A DNA stretch of 37,228 bases from Thermoanaerobaculia bacterium (GTDB lineage Bacteria > Acidobacteriota > Thermoanaerobaculia > UBA5066 > DATFVB01). The notes under the pieces were generated by a model. That model was not told where the DNA came from. It did no database searches and saw only the letters and a program-made list of their open reading frames with translations. A program made the position numbers and the translations under genes. The stretch is taken from positions 1 through 37,228 of the forward strand of contig DASTIQ010000175.1 of NCBI GenBank assembly GCA_035717485.1. Reading direction: 5' to 3'. This document shows positions 7,284-15,481 of this stretch, in pieces (the stretch's first letter is position 1; each line of letters begins with the position of its first letter).

Positions 7284-7967
7284 GTGCGCGACGTCCCCTT
7301 CACCCGCTCCCTGCCGATGCGCCTGCTTCGCCGCCGGGCCGCGATGAAGGCGGATTGGGACGAGCGGGCGCGACGGGACGCCCTCTTCTACATCTTCCGG
7401 GACGCCTCGGGGTCGCCGGAAGCCTTCGAGGAATCGGGCCGGCGCGACCTCGATCTCCACGTGCTCCGGGGAATCCCCCTTCCGGCGGACGCGGTCGCCG
7501 TCGAGATCGGGTGCGGCGTCGGACGCCTGGCGCGCGCGATCGCTCCGCGCGCCGCGAAGGTGTATGCCGGAGACGTGTCGGAGGAGATGCTCGACCGCGC
7601 GCGAGAGTTCTGCCGCGGCCGCGAAAACATCGAATTCCTCCGCTTCGACGGGGCGCTCGCGGGCGTGCCGTCGGGGTGCGCCGACCTCGTCTACTCGCAT
7701 CTCGTCTTCCAGCACGTCCCGGGCCTCCGTCTCATCCGGCCGTACTTCCGCGAGGCCGCTCGCGTCCTCAAACCCGGCGGCGTCTTCCGGGCGAACGTGG
7801 ACGGCCGCCACCGGCAGTGGTATCGGCGTTTCGCCGCGGACTCCTGGTCGGGGGTCGTCTTCTCGGAACGCCGGCTCCGCCGGGAGCTCGACGCCGCCGG
7901 TCTTCGGGTCGAGGCCGTCGAGGGATCCGGCACGCAGTACCTCTGGGCGACCGCACGGAAGGCGTGA
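7284..7967 (+). CDS. Class I SAM-dependent methyltransferase
   Basis: This 227-residue Rossmann-fold methyltransferase has motif I at VEIGCGVGRLARAI (about residues 75-88), an acidic end to strand 2 (VYAGDVSEEMLDRA), the post-II segment CADLVYSHLVFQHVP, and the post-III ARVLKPGGVFRANV. The acceptor substrate cannot be read from sequence. I prefer the GTG at 7284 because TACTGT lies six bases before it; the ATG at 7317 (216 residues) is an alternative and also lacks a Shine-Dalgarno. It is divergent from the diiron operon and is followed after 57 bases by the Oar-like receptor, which has its own promoter. A role in small-molecule or lipid-headgroup methylation would be a guess. Confidence 0.82.
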   Translation: MRDVPFTRSLPMRLLRRRAAMKADWDERARRDALFYIFRDASGSPEAFEESGRRDLDLHVLRGIPLPADAVAVEIGCGVGRLARAIAPRAAKVYAGDVSEEMLDRAREFCRGRENIEFLRFDGALAGVPSGCADLVYSHLVFQHVPGLRLIRPYFREAARVLKPGGVFRANVDGRHRQWYRRFAADSWSGVVFSERRLRRELDAAGLRVEAVEGSGTQYLWATARKA

Positions 7968-7986
7968 CGCGGCCGCCCGGACGCAG

Positions 7987-7992
7987 TAGAAT
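7987..7992 (+). promoter_or_regulatory. -10 box of the Oar-like receptor gene
   Basis: TAGAAT lies 32 bases before the ATG at 8025. The short leader contains a T7 run and the ribosome-binding site AAAGGAG at about 8013-8019. Confidence 0.5.
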
Positions 7993-8024
7993 CCCGCCAG
8001 TTTTTTTCCGACAAAGGAGTTCGC

Positions 8025-10868
8025 ATGCGAATCGCTCGGCGGGTTCTCCTCCTCGGGACGTTCCTCGCGTTCGCCGCGGTCACCGCCGCCCAGACGACCG
8101 GCTCCATCTCGGGACGGGTGAGCGACGAAAACGGCGGTGCCCTTCCCGGAGTCGCGGTCGAAGCGCACGGCGCCGCGCTGCAGGGCCGGGCGCAGGCGAC
8201 GACGGATTCGGGGGGCGGCTACCGCCTGCCGCTCCTTCCGCCCGGCAATTACGAGATTTCCGTCGCGCTTTCCGGTTTCGCCGCGGCCAACCGCGCGACG
8301 TCGGTCGCGCTCGGCGCCGACACCCGCATCGACTTCACGATGCGCCCCTCCGCGAAGGAGGTCGTGACCGTGACGGCCGGCACGCCCGTGATCGACCAGA
8401 CGAGCACGACGATCGGCGCCAACATCGACGAGCACACGATCCGAACGCTCCCGACGGACCGGAATTTCGCCTCGATCGCCCAGGTCGTTCCCGGCGTGTC
8501 CACCCAGACCGACCCTTACAACCCGACCAACGACTCGACGGCGATCACCGTCTACGGCTCCTCGAAGTCGGAAAACGCGTACGTCATCGACGGCGTCGAC
8601 ACGAGCGGCGTCGAATACGGGACGCAGGGAACGACGCTGAACTACGAGTTCATCCAGGAGATGGAGGTCAAGACCGGCGGTTACGAGGCGGAGTACGGCC
8701 GTTCGACCGGCGGGATCATCAACGTGATCACGAAGTCGGGCGGGAACGAATTCCACGGCGACGTGTTCGGCTACTACGACAGCGACTCCCTGCAGGCGAA
8801 CAACGCTCACGTCGGCGAGAGCGCGCAGGGTGCGTCGAACGGCTACAAGCGCGCGGACGTCGGCGTCGACGTCGGCGGATTCATCGTGCGCGACCGGCTG
8901 TGGTTCTTCGGCGCGTACAACCGCGTCGACAATACGATCAAGAACGTCCTCACGGCCGGCCCGAGCGTCGGGGAGGAGTTCGACACGAAGTCGATCCGCA
9001 ACCTCGCCGCCGGGAAGCTCACCTACCGCATCGGCGAGCAGGGAACGCTGCTGGCGTCTTATTTCGCGGATCCCCGCGTGGACACCGGCGCGATCAACGA
9101 CGCCAACCACACGCTGGACGGAGAGCCGAACACGTTCCTCGGCCGGCAGGACTTCGGCGGCCCCAACTATGCGCTGCGGGGAGACTATCTCTTCGGGGGC
9201 TCGTGGCTCGTGCAGCTCCAGGCCGCGCGTCACGAGGAGCGGAACGCGATCGGGCCGGCCTCGGCGGCCGGCGACGTCGTCGAGTACGTCGACCAGACCA
9301 ACGGAAGCTTCCAGACCGGCGGGTTCGGCCTCATCCAGAAGAAGGATTTCGCGCGCAACCATTTCGGCGCCGCGCTCACGAAGTACCTCGGCGCCCACGA
9401 GATCAAGGGGGGCCTCGAGTACGAGCGCGAGACGGCGGACGTGATCAAGCGGATGTCGGGCGGGCAGCAGGTGCTGATCTTCGCGAATCCGAATACGGCG
9501 TCGGCGCAGCCGCTCATCTACCAGCACAACTACTGGACGACGCCGACGGCCTCGATCGCCGACGCGCCGCTTTCCGAGCTCAACGCGAGTCCCGCCCACA
9601 AGATGACGACGGCGTACCTCCAGGACACCTGGAACGCCCTCCCGAACCTGACCGTCAACCTCGGCGTCCGGTGGGACCGGCAGCAGATCATCGACTCCGC
9701 GGGTGTCCAGCAGATCGACCTGAAGAAGGACTACGCCCCACGCTTCGGTTTCGTGTGGGACCCGACGCGCGACCACAAGACGAAGGTCTACGGATCCTTC
9801 GGCCGCTACTACGAAGAGATCCCGATGGACCTCGTCATCCGGTCGTATTCGTACGAGCGCCAGCCGCACATCTACAACTACTCACCGACCGACTTCCATC
9901 CCGACCCGAACGCGGAGGCGGATCTCGGGAAACAGTCGAACATCGTCGGCGCGAACATCGAACCGGCCGATCCAAACCTCCACGGCCAGTACCTCCGCGA
10001 ATTCGTGATCGGGGGCGAGCGCGAGGTGATGCCGGACTTCGCGATCGGCGTCAAGTACGTCTACCGCAACTACGGCGAGGTGATCGAGGATTTCCTCTCC
10101 GATCCCGCGGCCGGCGTCTACTCCATCGGAAATCCCGGCGAAGGAATCATGAAGAACGTCTACGACTACAACTACGACGCGACGCCGTACCCGGCGCAGA
10201 AGCCGCAGCGGATCTTCCGCGGCGTGGAGATCGACGCCACGAAGCGTTTCTCGAACCGCTGGTCCATGCTCGCGTCGTATCTCTGGTCGAAGCTCGACGG
10301 CAACTACGACGGCGAGTTCGCGCCGTTCACGAACGTCGGAGCGGATCCGAACATCTCGGCCGCGTACGACTACGCGGATTTCGCCACGAACCATTTCCTG
10401 GACGGCACGCTCGCGAGCTATTCCCCGATCACGAACGGCGGCCCGCTCTCCAACGACCGCCGGAGCCAGGCGAAGCTGTCCGGCACGTACACGGCGCCTT
10501 TCGGGTTGAACGTCGGGCTGTCGGCCTACTACCAGACGGGGGCGCCGCTCTCGCGGATGGGCTTCGTCGACGGCTACGGGCGGTACGAGCTCTTTCTGAC
10601 CAAACGCGGTTCGGAAGGACGGAGCCCGAGCATCTACGAGGCGGATCTCCACCTGGGATATCCCCTCGTCCTGAAACCGGTGACGATCAATCTGATGGCC
10701 GACGTCTTCAACCTCCTGAATGCCCAGCGGCCGGTGCTCCTCGATCAGCGATGGGATTTCCAGGAGGCGGACAATTCGAGTCCGACGCCGACGAACCCGA
10801 ATTACAAGAAGGCGGTGTTGCGCCAGCCGCCGCGCAGCGTGAGGTTCGGCGTCCGGGTGTCCTTCTAG
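8025..10868 (+). CDS. Oar-like TonB-dependent receptor with carboxypeptidase-regulatory domain
   Basis: This 947-residue outer-membrane protein has a signal peptide (1-23, cleaved near VTAAQT). An Ig-like carboxypeptidase-regulatory domain follows at about 25-105 (GSISGRVSDENGGALPGV, GGYRLPLLPPGNYEISV). The TonB plug is at about 115-240 (ENAYVIDGVDTSGVEYG, TGGIINVITKSGGNEFHG), and a large barrel ends in the terminal Phe of RFGVRVSF. This architecture is heavily expanded in Acidobacteriota and in Myxococcus Oar proteins, where it is linked to adhesion or uptake of polymers. The ATG follows AAAGGAG. No substrate-degrading enzyme is adjacent, so the ligand is unknown. A 96-nt palindrome begins 23 bases after the stop. 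Confidence 0.93.
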   Translation: MRIARRVLLLGTFLAFAAVTAAQTTGSISGRVSDENGGALPGVAVEAHGAALQGRAQATTDSGGGYRLPLLPPGNYEISVALSGFAAANRATSVALGADTRIDFTMRPSAKEVVTVTAGTPVIDQTSTTIGANIDEHTIRTLPTDRNFASIAQVVPGVSTQTDPYNPTNDSTAITVYGSSKSENAYVIDGVDTSGVEYGTQGTTLNYEFIQEMEVKTGGYEAEYGRSTGGIINVITKSGGNEFHGDVFGYYDSDSLQANNAHVGESAQGASNGYKRADVGVDVGGFIVRDRLWFFGAYNRVDNTIKNVLTAGPSVGEEFDTKSIRNLAAGKLTYRIGEQGTLLASYFADPRVDTGAINDANHTLDGEPNTFLGRQDFGGPNYALRGDYLFGGSWLVQLQAARHEERNAIGPASAAGDVVEYVDQTNGSFQTGGFGLIQKKDFARNHFGAALTKYLGAHEIKGGLEYERETADVIKRMSGGQQVLIFANPNTASAQPLIYQHNYWTTPTASIADAPLSELNASPAHKMTTAYLQDTWNALPNLTVNLGVRWDRQQIIDSAGVQQIDLKKDYAPRFGFVWDPTRDHKTKVYGSFGRYYEEIPMDLVIRSYSYERQPHIYNYSPTDFHPDPNAEADLGKQSNIVGANIEPADPNLHGQYLREFVIGGEREVMPDFAIGVKYVYRNYGEVIEDFLSDPAAGVYSIGNPGEGIMKNVYDYNYDATPYPAQKPQRIFRGVEIDATKRFSNRWSMLASYLWSKLDGNYDGEFAPFTNVGADPNISAAYDYADFATNHFLDGTLASYSPITNGGPLSNDRRSQAKLSGTYTAPFGLNVGLSAYYQTGAPLSRMGFVDGYGRYELFLTKRGSEGRSPSIYEADLHLGYPLVLKPVTINLMADVFNLLNAQRPVLLDQRWDFQEADNSSPTPTNPNYKKAVLRQPPRSVRFGVRVSF

Positions 10869-10877
10869 CGAGGCGAG

Positions 10878-10907
10878 GCGCGGCGATCCATCGAGCCGGG
10901 CGGGCGC
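10878..10907. repeat. Dispersed 30-nt repeat, copy B
   Basis: This second copy of the element at 2847-2876 (28 of 30 identical) begins nine bases after a stop codon. It runs into the left arm of the large palindrome at 10892-10987. Confidence 0.6.
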
Positions 10908-10987
10908 GGGCCGCCGCGTGACCCTCCGACGTACGTTTCAGTACGCCTGCGGGTCCCGCGGGGGCGGCCCGCATCCCGCCGGGCTCG
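10892..10987. repeat. 96-nt imperfect palindrome
   Basis: The arms fold from the outside inwards. CGAGCC (10892-10897) pairs with GGCTCG (10982-10987), GGCGGG pairs with CCCGCC, and GCGGGCCGCC (10906-10915) pairs with GGCGGCCCGC (10963-10972). GACCC (10920-10924) then pairs with GGGTC (10951-10955). The tip is CGTAC (10930-10934) against GTACG (10941-10945) around GTTTCA. Only a few mismatches and short bulges interrupt it. It lies downstream of the Oar-like receptor and upstream of the 3' end of the convergent gene at 11111. Confidence 0.8.
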
Positions 10988-11058
10988 CGTCTGGCCGCGC
11001 CATCCTCCGAAGGGTTGACCTCGAACCACCGCTGGCGAAGGTGATCTCGCCGGTCTGC

Positions 11059-11084
11059 GTCATTCCGAACGAATGTGAGGAATC
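11059..11084. repeat. Interspersed GTCATTCC...GGAATC repeat
   Basis: This intergenic segment runs from GTCATTCCGAAC to GTGAGGAATC, with ATTCC and GGAAT as inverted ends. It resembles the short extragenic repeat that translates as NE(C)EES or SFGMT-type peptides in many bacterial annotations. Only one copy is seen in this window, so membership of that family rests on recognition, not on copies here. Confidence 0.45.
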
Positions 11085-11110
11085 CTCGTCGGTTCTGCGC
11101 TGGCGCGAGC

Positions 11111-12841
11111 TCAGCGGGCGCGGGCGGGGGACGGCGCATCCCAAGGGCTCGCCGGCGTGGGCGTCATCGCCACGGGCGGCCCTTCCTTCGGCGAAAGCGT
11201 CTCCCGAAGCTGCTTCAGGAGCTGCGCCATCGTCGGATCCTTCGGCTGCGGCCAGAGATAGCGGACGATCCGGAGCGCCGCGGCCCGGTTTCCGGAGTCG
11301 AGCTCGGTCTGGGCCTCTTCTTCCAGCCGAACCCGCGTCTCCTCCGGGAAGCCCTGCTCCAGCGCGTACGCGAGCCGTTCCTCGAGCGTGCGGCGCGCGA
11401 GTCCCGTGTCGTGGAGCGCCCGTGCGAGAAAGATCCGCTTGGCGAGGATGCAGGCGACCGCGTCGTCGCAAGGGGCGTTCGCGTCCGCCGCCTTCTCGAC
11501 GGCGGCGAGCCGGGCCCATCCGTCCTCCGGAAGGGAGGACGGCGCGTATCCCGCCGTGTCGAGCCACCGCTGGTTGACCGCCAGCGCGCCGGCGAAGTCT
11601 CTTCGATCCATCGCCGCGAGCATCATGCCGTCGAGGACGTCGAGGCGCACCCCGACGGGCATGACGGTCGCCGGCAGGTCCGCGAGCGCCCGCCATTCGC
11701 GCGCCGACTCTTCCCGATCGAGGCGGTCGAGCGTCCGGATCGAGGCGAGCCGCAGGTCCCAGTTCGCCGGTTCCGCGCGGATCGCCTCGCGCACGATCTC
11801 CGCGGCGGCGGGCGCGGCGTCCTTGCCGCGCGTCCGGATGAGCCGCTCCGCGAGCGACCACGACACCGTTCGGCAGTAGTTCCCGGAGAGCGCCGCCGCG
11901 ACCGGATCGGCCGGTTCGAAAGGGCACTTCGCGAGGAGGGCGGCGAGGGGAGCGGGCTTTCCGAGCAGCCGGTCGAGATACGCGACGAAGATCGTCTCGA
12001 ACGCGGGATTGTCGTCCGCCGGATCGGAGACGAACGCCGCCGCGAGCCTCCGCGCTTCGGCGAGGTCGCCGCCGCTCAGATGCAGGTAGCCCGCCCATCC
12101 GGACCGGAAGGGCCCGGCCGCCGGTCCCTGGTCCTCGATCATCGTCCGGTAGAGGTCCGACACGAACTGGCGGACCTGCCGGTCCGATACGAAGTAGCGG
12201 GGCTTTTCTCCGGGGAGCGCGGCCGCGGCTTCGATTTCGTCCTTTCCGGGAGATCCGTACGTGGCTTCGCTTCCGTGCTCGAGGAGGAACGCGATTCCGA
12301 GGTCGTCGGAAGGACGGAGCGCGATCATCCGGACTCCCGCGCGGGCCCGTTCGTTCCCGCGCGGCAGCTCGGCGGCCGAGTTGCGGAGCTCGTATTCCGC
12401 GGCGCGGCGATCCTGCGGGGACATCTTTTCCGCGGCCGACCGTTCCTCGGCGAACCAGGCGGCGAGCAGGTCGGAGGAACCCTCGTCCTTCTTCGCGTTC
12501 ACCGCCGCGACCCGGGCCCGGTATCCGAGCGAGAGACAGACCATGTCCTCCATCGTCCGCAGCTGGGCCGCGGATGGCTCGAGAGAGCCCGGGGTCGGGG
12601 CGAATTCCGGAGAGAGCAGACGCCCGCAGACCGCCTCGCGGAGCTTCGGGTCCGACTCGAGCGCCCGCCGGACGTCGGCGCCGAACGGATGCTTCGGATC
12701 GCGGGTGAGATACGCCTCCGGCGCCGCCCCGGGCGGAAACCAGATCTTCCGCGCTTCGTCGAAGACCCCGGAGGTCTGAGCGGGGGAGGGACGTGTCGCG
12801 GCGAGGACCGCCGCGGCGGCGAAGAGAAGCGAACGGCGCAT
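11111..12841 (-). CDS. Exported alpha-helical (TPR-like) protein of unknown function
   Basis: This 576-residue protein has a signal peptide (1-20, near PSPAQT). The mature part is almost entirely helical, with alternating Ala/Leu/Arg helices from about residue 230 on (LRLASIRTLDRLDREESAREW, ARRTLEERLAYALEQGF), consistent with degenerate TPR or solenoid repeats. Four cysteines in the middle (KCPFEP, NYCRTV, PCDDAVACIL) may form disulfides. The C-terminus is Pro-rich. The start has no Shine-Dalgarno, but TAAACT lies eight bases upstream. The gene is convergent with the Oar-like receptor. I do not recognise a named family; a scaffold role in the periplasm is possible. Confidence 0.72.
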   Translation of the reverse strand: MRRSLLFAAAAVLAATRPSPAQTSGVFDEARKIWFPPGAAPEAYLTRDPKHPFGADVRRALESDPKLREAVCGRLLSPEFAPTPGSLEPSAAQLRTMEDMVCLSLGYRARVAAVNAKKDEGSSDLLAAWFAEERSAAEKMSPQDRRAAEYELRNSAAELPRGNERARAGVRMIALRPSDDLGIAFLLEHGSEATYGSPGKDEIEAAAALPGEKPRYFVSDRQVRQFVSDLYRTMIEDQGPAAGPFRSGWAGYLHLSGGDLAEARRLAAAFVSDPADDNPAFETIFVAYLDRLLGKPAPLAALLAKCPFEPADPVAAALSGNYCRTVSWSLAERLIRTRGKDAAPAAAEIVREAIRAEPANWDLRLASIRTLDRLDREESAREWRALADLPATVMPVGVRLDVLDGMMLAAMDRRDFAGALAVNQRWLDTAGYAPSSLPEDGWARLAAVEKAADANAPCDDAVACILAKRIFLARALHDTGLARRTLEERLAYALEQGFPEETRVRLEEEAQTELDSGNRAAALRIVRYLWPQPKDPTMAQLLKQLRETLSPKEGPPVAMTPTPASPWDAPSPARAR

Positions 12842-12849
12842 TTCGCGCG

Positions 12850-12855
12850 AGTTTA
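12850..12855 (-). promoter_or_regulatory. Leaderless -10 box of the 576-residue gene
   Basis: On the minus strand TAAACT (12855-12850) lies eight bases before the ATG at 12841. No Shine-Dalgarno intervenes. Confidence 0.5.
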
Positions 12856-12925
12856 CCGGACCGCGGAGGCGGCCGATAACGGGAAATTGCCGGGATTCTC
12901 CGTGCTTCCCGAGCGACGGCGGCCG

Positions 12926-12967
12926 AAAAAGGCCCGCCCCCTCCCGGTTCTCGACAGGAGGGGGCGG
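12926..12967 (-). terminator. Rho-independent terminator
   Basis: On the minus strand, CCGCCCCCTCC (12967-12957) pairs perfectly with GGAGGGGGCGG (12944-12934) around a 12-nt loop. It is followed by GCC and TTTTT (12930-12926). It faces the wrong way for the plus-strand gene at 13090 and lies before the start of the gene at 12841, so it most likely ends a short transcript arising near 13060. Confidence 0.75.
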
Positions 12968-13000
12968 AGAGGAAGGAGAGGAACCCGGAGCGCGCTGTTC

Positions 13001-13051
13001 TCAGCGCATGGAGAATAGATACCGCTCGAGCTCCGCGATGTCCTGATTCAT
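13001..13051 (-). CDS. Candidate 16-residue leader peptide or small-RNA ORF
   Basis: The minus-strand ORF MNQDIAELERYLFSMR ends in TGA at 13003-13001 and is followed 34 bases later by an intrinsic terminator. A possible -10 (CATAGT, 13069-13064) lies 12 bases upstream, back to back with the plus-strand -10 TATGAT. No Shine-Dalgarno is visible; a TTG at 13060 would add three residues. The order promoter, tiny ORF, terminator and then a longer gene (12841) resembles a transcription-attenuation leader. The unit could instead be a stand-alone small RNA whose ORF is accidental. Evidence is positional only. Confidence 0.3.
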   Translation of the reverse strand: MNQDIAELERYLFSMR

Positions 13052-13065
13052 TTTGATCAACGGAC

Positions 13066-13071
13066 TATGAT
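13066..13071 (+). promoter_or_regulatory. -10 box of the cyclase-family gene
   Basis: TATGAT lies 18 bases before the ATG at 13090. It sits in a near-symmetrical GGACTATGATCC, so the same AT-rich core could open transcription in both directions. Confidence 0.45.
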
Positions 13072-13089
13072 CCGCCGCAGGAGCAAGCC

Positions 13090-13902
13090 ATGAAATTCGG
13101 AATCCTCGCGCCGGCGGCCGCCGCCGTGGCGCTCGCCATCACCGGCGCCGCGCGGCGAGCGATCACCGGAGTTCCCGTGAACCTTTCCGCGGCGCGCATC
13201 GCCGACCTGTCCCACTCCTTCGACGAGAAGACGATCTACTGGCCGAATGCTCCGTCCGGATTCGTTCTCCATCGGGAATCGTTCGGGAAGACCCCGGCGG
13301 GCTTCTTCTACGCGTCGAACGACTTCTGCGCGCCGGAGCACGGCGGGACGCATCTCGACGCGCCGATCCACTTCTCGGAAGGGAAGTGGTCGGTGGACCA
13401 GATATCCGTGCGGCAACTCGTCGGTCCCGGCGTCGTGATCGACGTCGCGCGGCAGGCGGCGGCGGACCGCGATTACCGGCTGACCCTCGACGACGTGCGC
13501 GCCTGGGAGAAGAAGCACGGGCCGGTGCCGGCGGCCGCGATCGTGATCCTGCGGACCGGTTGGGCCAGCCGCTGGCCGGACCGGAAGGCGTACCTCGGCG
13601 ACGACACCCCCGGCCGGATCACGAACCTCCATTTCCCCTCCTACGGCCGCGAGGCGGCCGAATTCCTGGTGAGCGTGCGGAAGGTCGCGGCGATCGGCGT
13701 CGACACGGCGAGTCTCGACTACGGCCCGTCCGCGGATTTCATCGTGCATCGGACCGTTCTCGGCGCGAACGTGCCGGGCCTCGAGAACCTGACCGGACTC
13801 GAGGCCCTGCCCGAGACGGGCTTCTGGGTGATCGCTCTCCCGATGAAGATCGCCGGAGGGTCGGGCGCGCCGTTGCGGGCGATCGCGGTGTTGCCCCGAT
13901 GA
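13090..13902 (+). CDS. Exported cyclase-family (kynurenine-formamidase-like) metal hydrolase
   Basis: This 270-residue protein has an N-terminal hydrophobic export signal (about 1-22). The family signature HGGTHLDAPIHF at residues 84-95 supplies the metal ligands His84, His88 and Asp90, with His94 nearby. IADLSHSFDEKTIYWP near 37-52 is the usual family opening. Members hydrolyse N-formylkynurenine, isatin or related amides and cyclic compounds; the substrate here is unknown. No kynurenine-pathway gene is adjacent, and export argues against a purely cytosolic kynurenine role. GGAG lies seven bases before the ATG. The stop overlaps the next start (ATGA), so the next gene is probably co-translated. 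Confidence 0.87.
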   Translation: MKFGILAPAAAAVALAITGAARRAITGVPVNLSAARIADLSHSFDEKTIYWPNAPSGFVLHRESFGKTPAGFFYASNDFCAPEHGGTHLDAPIHFSEGKWSVDQISVRQLVGPGVVIDVARQAAADRDYRLTLDDVRAWEKKHGPVPAAAIVILRTGWASRWPDRKAYLGDDTPGRITNLHFPSYGREAAEFLVSVRKVAAIGVDTASLDYGPSADFIVHRTVLGANVPGLENLTGLEALPETGFWVIALPMKIAGGSGAPLRAIAVLPR

Positions 13903-14765
13903 GCGGACGCCTGGCCCTGCTCGCGATCGCCGCGCTCGCGGCTGCGGCGCCGGCGCTCCCGCCGGGCTCGCGCCGGGAGGCGACCTCATGGGCGGAATCG
14001 CGGACGGAAAAGGACGGGCGCCGCATCACCCGCACCGTGAATCGGCGGTTCACGTTCGTCGGGGCATACCGGGATCGCACGACCGCGGTGCGGATGCTGC
14101 TGGCGGAAACGTTCGACCGTGAGCTGGACTCCGGCGCCGAAGGAGAGCGATCGACGGTGTCGGTCGAGGCGTACCCGGCGACGGGCCCGGGCGGAGCGCT
14201 CTGGTCCTTCCGCGCCGAAGGAGCGAGCGGCGACGCGCGGGAGGACAACCTCTATCGCGTCATCCGCCCCGGGTGCTGCGGCGCCCGGGACCTCGCGATC
14301 TACTTCAGCCTGCTCGACGGGCGCGAGCTCTTCGACGCCGACGCCCCGATCCTCTCGATCGAGGTGCCCAACTCGCCGCTCCGGCGCTTCGCGGCGTACC
14401 ACGATCTGATGGCGGCGGCTCCCGTTCCGGAATCGAAGAACGAACCGCGGGTGATCGGGGCGCTGTCGTGGGGGAGCGACCGGGAGCCGGCGCGCCGCGT
14501 CCGCGTTCTCGCCGACACCGACCACCCGGGCGAGGAATTCGCCGCCAGGAAGCTGTCGATCGTCGCCGCCGGCAAGGAGATCGACGACGCGCGATACGAA
14601 CTGTGGAGCGCGGACAAGAGCGCCGACCCGTCCCGGATCGGCGGCTTTTCGATCCGCGTCTCCGCGTTCACCGAACCGGATCTCCTTTTCGAGATTCCCG
14701 TCGAAGGGGATCGGCTGGTGATCGAGAAGGCGAAGCTCGGGAAGGGGATCCGCCTGGCGAGCTAA
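13899..14765 (+). CDS. Exported protein of unknown function, coupled to the cyclase gene
   Basis: This 288-residue protein starts at an ATG overlapping the previous stop by four bases (ATGA), a sign of translational coupling. Residues 1-22 are an Ala/Leu-rich signal peptide. The mature part is mostly beta-strand with a Cys-Cys pair (PGCCGARDLAIYF, about residue 125). I do not recognise a family. Co-expression with the exported hydrolase suggests a shared periplasmic job. The gene ends 67 bases before the convergent msrA. Confidence 0.65.
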   Translation: MSGRLALLAIAALAAAAPALPPGSRREATSWAESRTEKDGRRITRTVNRRFTFVGAYRDRTTAVRMLLAETFDRELDSGAEGERSTVSVEAYPATGPGGALWSFRAEGASGDAREDNLYRVIRPGCCGARDLAIYFSLLDGRELFDADAPILSIEVPNSPLRRFAAYHDLMAAAPVPESKNEPRVIGALSWGSDREPARRVRVLADTDHPGEEFAARKLSIVAAGKEIDDARYELWSADKSADPSRIGGFSIRVSAFTEPDLLFEIPVEGDRLVIEKAKLGKGIRLAS

Positions 14766-14832
14766 CAGGTTGCGAGTCTCGGGTCCGAGAGAGAGCCCGA
14801 CCTTCGACCCCTCGCTCTCCGGTTCGCCGACC

Positions 14833-15453
14833 TCATCGGTTCGACGTTCCCCACAGCTGTTTCAGACGCGCATCGCGCCCGCAGCCGCGGCGGTAAGTCT
14901 GATAGCGGATCGGGTCCTTCTTCCAGTAATCCTGGTGATACTCCTCGGCGCGGTAGAACGGGCCGGCCGGCGTGATCTTCGTCAGGATGGGTTCTTTGAA
15001 CGTCTTCGTCCGTTCGATCTCCTGCTTCGACTCGAGAGCGTCACGCTTCTGCTCGTCCGAGTGATAGAAGATTTCCGAACGGTAGGGACCCCCCACCCCT
15101 CCCCAGTCGCAGAACTGCCGGTCCTCGGTCGTCGGATCGACGAGGCGCCAGAAGCGATCCACGAGCTGGCGGTAGGTGATCTTCGACGGATCGAAGAGCA
15201 CTTCGATCGCTTCGGCATGGCCGGTCGTGTGCGTTCCGACCTGTTCGTACGTCGGATTCGCGACGTGCCCTCCGGTGTACCCGGCCGTGACCGAGAAGAC
15301 GCCCGGAATCTCTTCGAAATCGTGCTGGGTGCACCAGAAGCAGCCGCCGGCGAACGTCGCCTTGTCGAGCCGAGGCTTCGCGGCGGGAGCCGCACCGAGG
15401 ACGATCCCGGGCAGGAGCAGGGAGACGGCGAGAACGAGGAATCGGCCTTTCAA
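14833..15453 (-). CDS. msrA: Peptide-methionine (S)-S-oxide reductase, exported form
   Basis: The enzyme reduces methionine-S-sulfoxide in proteins back to methionine. This 206-residue copy has a signal peptide (1-20), so it should act outside the cytoplasm. The active-site motif GCFWC is at residues 37-41, with Cys38 catalytic. YTGGHVANPTYEQVGTHTTGHAEA and the C-terminal RRGCGRD, with a likely resolving cysteine, also fit MsrA. The start is a TTG at 15453 preceded by GGAAGG four bases upstream. It lies downstream of the peroxiredoxin gene on the same strand, 206 bases away, with its own candidate promoter and a 14-bp palindrome between them. Confidence 0.92.
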   Translation of the reverse strand: MKGRFLVLAVSLLLPGIVLGAAPAAKPRLDKATFAGGCFWCTQHDFEEIPGVFSVTAGYTGGHVANPTYEQVGTHTTGHAEAIEVLFDPSKITYRQLVDRFWRLVDPTTEDRQFCDWGGVGGPYRSEIFYHSDEQKRDALESKQEIERTKTFKEPILTKITPAGPFYRAEEYHQDYWKKDPIRYQTYRRGCGRDARLKQLWGTSNR

Positions 15454-15467
15454 GCGTCCTTCCTTTC

Positions 15468-15481
15468 GCGGATCGATCCGC
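15468..15481. promoter_or_regulatory. 14-bp perfect palindrome in the msrA leader (candidate operator)
   Basis: GCGGATCGATCCGC is a perfect dyad 15-28 bases upstream of the msrA TTG. A CACAAT -10-like box (15493-15488, minus strand) lies just upstream, so the palindrome would cover the expected transcription start, a common place for a repressor. It could also form a short RNA hairpin. Confidence 0.5.

Noticed and set aside
10869-11110. Transposon remnant in the repeat-rich gap
   Set aside because: No transposase fragment and no target-site duplication are visible; only palindromic and short repeats are present.
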